Origin: Hymenopellis radicata
Taxonomy: Eukaryota; Basidiomycota; Agaricomycetes; Agaricales; Physalacriaceae
DNA: 11,614 nt
Direction: 5' to 3'
Assembly (NCBI GenBank): GCA_015501595.1
Contig: JADNRX010001291.1
Coordinates: forward strand, 1-11,614
The position numbers and the translations under genes are program-made. This document shows positions 8,917-11,614 of this stretch, piece after piece. The notes below the pieces were generated by a model. The model did not search any database, had not been told where the DNA came from, and was given only the letters and a program-made list of their open reading frames with translations. Each line of letters opens with the position of its first letter. The stretch's first letter is position 1.

Positions 8917-9753
8917 TTCCCTTGGTGGACGGGGCCGTTTTATATGTGCATTGGCTGTTTTGGAGGGGTCTTTATTGTCGTGTCTATCTAGCTTCCGTTG
9001 TCATCATCGCTACCCATTCATGTAGACTATACATTTTTCAATTCATATGGTGCTAGATGTAATGTGTGGGGGAGTGCGATGCCACGCTTGTCGCCGTGCT
9101 TGTCAACGAACGTCTTTTGCTGGGGAAGGTTGCTGGATCAAGATATCCTTCCTCGCCTGGCAGATCCTCAGAGTGGCGTATACCTGGGAATGGAACAATT
9201 TCGTCCGTGACTTGGCAAGTTATTCTTCTCGTCCGGAGCATGTTCACTAAGAGTTCTGTTTGTATGTGATGCATGTATGAGGCCGATGAACAGGGACGGA
9301 AATCATTACGATGAAAAAGTTCACGAAGCAGAGAAACAGGACTTTGAAGCGTTACGCGTTACCGGTGAGCATTCTTCGGTCAGCAAATCTATCAGACCAT
9401 TCCCTATCGCAAGCGTCAATACAAACTAGTGGCCTCGGAATGGCGTTTTCTGTCGCGCCAAATGGTAGAGAGCACTGTCTACAGAAGTTCCGTTTGAAGG
9501 CATTTACAATCACGCGAAGCCGGGCGTGCCTCAAATCATCCAGAATAACCCAAGAAGTCCGGGATGCCCTTCCGCTGTGCATTCATTGGGACGTGCGCGA
9601 CGCGCTAGAGCCGTATCATGCCTGGAGTATGCCACCTCCGTCATCGGCACAGTTCGTGGACGGCCTTTCTGAAGCAATCCGAAGTCGGAGGGAGTGGCGC
9701 GCGAATCGCGAATCTTTACATCTCCATTGATGAGGAATACTACTTTTACTATT
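8917..9753. other. RPB1 3' flank and gene-poor stretch
   Basis: The first part must hold the RPB1 3' UTR and polyadenylation site. I see no AATAAA; an AT-rich stretch at 9020-9050 (tatacatttttcaattcata) is a possible site. From about 9285 to 9660 the plus strand has short protein-like stretches in shifting frames, such as MNRDGNHYDEKVHEAEKQDF at about 9285-9345 and QYKLVASEWRFLSRQMVES at about 9408-9470, followed by stops. They may be remnants of a gene, but no splice pattern I tried links them and I do not recognise them. No RNA gene or mobile element seen. Confidence 0.4.
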
Positions 9754-11010
9754 CATCACTATACATAATGCTATTTTACGACATGTCAGTACATTTCAGG
9801 TCAAGAGGATGTGGTGATGAGTACTGCATGTTAGGGGGATAACAACCGCCTGTCGTTGGCACGGTAAGAAATCGAAGATCCATGCTGAAATGCCACCAGA
9901 TCCTGGTTCGAAACGAAGTACAACTTCCGTTCTGTCGTATCCTGGACATATACATTCGGCAATACCACGCATATTAAGATCCCCTCTCCTGCTGACCATC
10001 TGGGCGCCAGCTCGGCAAAATTGTCCAATGATTTAAACAAGTCTATTTGATAACTCACTTCCCTCTTTATCGGCCCGTCGGTAGTGAGATAAAAGACATA
10101 GATGCCACTGCTATTGGAAGCGGTTAGATCCACGCTAGCGAGGACCAGCATATACTTGAGGAATGCGATTTCAATGGCCGAGCGTTCTGGATCCTGTGCG
10201 ACTATAGGATTTAGCTCAGTTGTCATCCACGCTTTCAAGACAAGAGACGAACGTCTCAGAGACTTGCGAATCTCAGCACACCGCTCTCGATGTCCATGAC
10301 GCCAGCTGTCTCTCTGGCAGGACGTACAGCAATAGAAGAAGAGGCGACATGCGGCACAGCGCTTCGGCTTTTTCACGTCATTGAGATTCGGACACTGTGA
10401 AAGCACTGAAAGTGAGTCGTCGCGGAGAGTTGGATACCCAGGAGTAATCTGCTTACCGCAGGGTTATCGCACAGTGTAGGCATCCGTTGACGGAAACCCT
10501 CGCGCAACGTATAATAATGTGGGACGCATTCCTCAAAGGACATAAGCGCAGGTCTCGAATAGCCTCGTCAGGTTCGCCTCCGAGAGTCGGCTCAGTAGGC
10601 GACGGGCAGGGCGAATAAGCGCGTAGCAGAAGAGATACGGGTTAATGCAACGCATGATGCGCGACCATACCTCCACAAGCTCTTTAGTATCTAGCGGTGA
10701 GTTCTGCTGGACGTAGCGCAATTTAACCACCTGGTAAAACCGGAGGAGATGGAACATAACATCATGGTCGGGATCTAGGATCTGGCGTCCCGCCCATACG
10801 ATGTCGCCTTCATATAGCAAACGACAGAGTCGCGAACCGAATGTTTTGACGCAAAGCACAGTCGCGTCCAAAGGCGTAATACGTTTGCCGGTGCCAAGGA
10901 GAACGGTTGCTTCTCCCTGCAGCAACTGGCAGACGCACAGAGCTTTCAAGGCGATGCAGGTCCAGCGAACGTGATCCTGGCGTAGTGACTCTTTCCAGAA
11001 AGCAGGCGTG
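9754..11010 (-). repeat. Right arm of the inverted duplication flanking RPB1
   Basis: The reverse complement matches 1-1249. The match begins in the shared 3' flank (about 9754) and runs through the stop codon, last exon, intron and 5' exon to where the left window edge cuts the partner. Relative to the left arm there are small indels, including about 10 extra bases near 9787-9797 and about 8 extra bases near 10570-10590. The arms are diverged, so the duplication is not very recent. Confidence 0.85.
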
Positions 11011-11614
11011 TCCAAGAAACGGAGGACTTCATGCACCGTCATTAACATGAACACAGCGTGCGAAGCCTCCCTTTCGTGCGTCGAACACCATAAGCATCTC
11101 GTAACTTCCAACAATGATGAACGTGAATGCTTTTACTACAAGGAAGGGTTCCTGTAGAAAGCGACGTTCGACATCTTTGGCGTACGAGAGGTCGGGCTTC
11201 ATAGCGTTCAGAAATTTTATAATGTTGAACGCGCTCCAGACGTACTTCAGCTGACATTCGGACGTCGGAGTGGAGAAAATGTGAAGGCAATGAGGGGGAA
11301 TGTTTCCGACATGAAAGCTCGGGTCGGGTTGGAGTGGTCGGGCAAACCACATAGTTGGCATGACAGCTGAGGTATAGAGCAGATGATGTCGATCAGGAAG
11401 ATCATGGCGCCGCCACACCAAAGTCGCGTGGGACCATGATGTTTCTGGCAAGTACGACATCCAGGAAGCCATGCGCGGCATGAGGCGCGAGACGAGCCTG
11501 AACGCGTCGGTCGCGTTTGCATGCTGGAGAAGGCCATCCTGGATGGCAACCTCGAGATGGCGCAGACACTCTACGACGAGAATTTGGGTGTCCCGGGTGT
11601 CTGTGGGGAACCTT
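9831..11614 (-). pseudogene. MYND-type zinc-finger gene, 5' partial, with two frameshifts (right copy)
   Basis: Last exon 10394-9831 (TAA at 9833-9831), intron 10456-10395 (gtaagc...gctttcacag), and a long 5' exon from 10457 past the right window edge. Splicing joins CDNPA to CPNLND and gives an intact MYND finger (C-x4-C, CAAC, YCCTSC, GHRERC). The frame must change twice in the 5' exon. One change is between 11114 and 11029: the run ending SYEMLMVFDAR stops, while MLMTVHEVLRFLDTPAFW continues one base over, most simply by one extra base in the CCC at 11069-11071. The other is between about 10570 and 10533: ARRLLSRLSE runs into TGA, while PALMSFEECVPHYYTLREG leads into the finger. The left copy is open across the second site. 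The N-terminal part visible only here (LVVKAFTFIIVGSYEML) is hydrophobic and helical. This is either a pseudogene or a real gene with sequence errors. Confidence 0.7.
10395..10456 (-). other. Intron in right MYND gene (62 bp)
   Basis: Read on the minus strand the donor is gtaagc and the acceptor is gctttcacag. The position equals the 545-603 intron of the left copy, between CDNxA and CPNL. The sequences are still alignable (shared gattact near the donor, cgacgactcac in the middle), which shows duplication with the intron in place. Confidence 0.85.

Noticed and set aside
8832..9056. Open frame starting within the last RPB1 exon
   Set aside because: Out-of-frame reading of exon 19 continuing into the 3' flank. 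The heptad frame ending at 8916 is the supported one.
9901..9920. Second tRNA-like ggttcgaaac
   Set aside because: Lies within the conserved coding part of the right MYND copy; no cloverleaf around it.
1..11614. Inverted MYND arms as terminal repeats of a large mobile element
   Set aside because: The arms are ordinary intron-containing genes with diverged sequence. No transposase, integrase or target-site duplication was seen, and the segment between them is a housekeeping gene.

Overview
The window comes from a filamentous basidiomycete, most likely a mushroom-forming agaricomycete. It holds one complete spliced gene for the largest subunit of RNA polymerase II (RPB1), broken by many introns of about 46-65 bp with GT..AG ends. 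The protein reads closely like the agaricomycete RPB1s I know, and MYND zinc-finger genes of the flanking type are common in such fungi. There is no sign of prokaryotic, viral or organellar sequence.

Layout. Positions 1-1176 (+) hold the 3' part of a MYND zinc-finger gene with one intron; it runs off the left edge. Positions 1177-2335 are intergenic: the 3' flank of that gene, then about 800 bp with only weak, possibly decayed minus-strand coding signal, then the RPB1 promoter/5' UTR. Positions 2336-8916 (+) are RPB1: 19 exons and 18 introns by my manual model, 1757 residues once a one-base frame problem in codon 6 is allowed for. Positions 8917-9830 are the RPB1 3' flank plus a stretch without a convincing gene. 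Positions 9831-11614 (-) hold a second, longer copy of the MYND gene, in inverted orientation and with two apparent frameshifts; it runs off the right edge.

The two MYND copies are genomic paralogues: they share the intron position, intron sequence and about 75 bp of 3' flank. They form an inverted repeat of more than 1.2 kb per arm, with RPB1 in the roughly 8.5 kb between the arms.

The most interesting part is the end of RPB1 that encodes the C-terminal heptad-repeat domain (CTD). The last heptads are split over six tiny exons, including exons of 9, 12 and, by my reading, only 3 nucleotides. All six introns there are phase 1, so every internal exon could be skipped without losing frame. All exon boundaries were worked out by eye from splice signals and family conservation and need transcript data.
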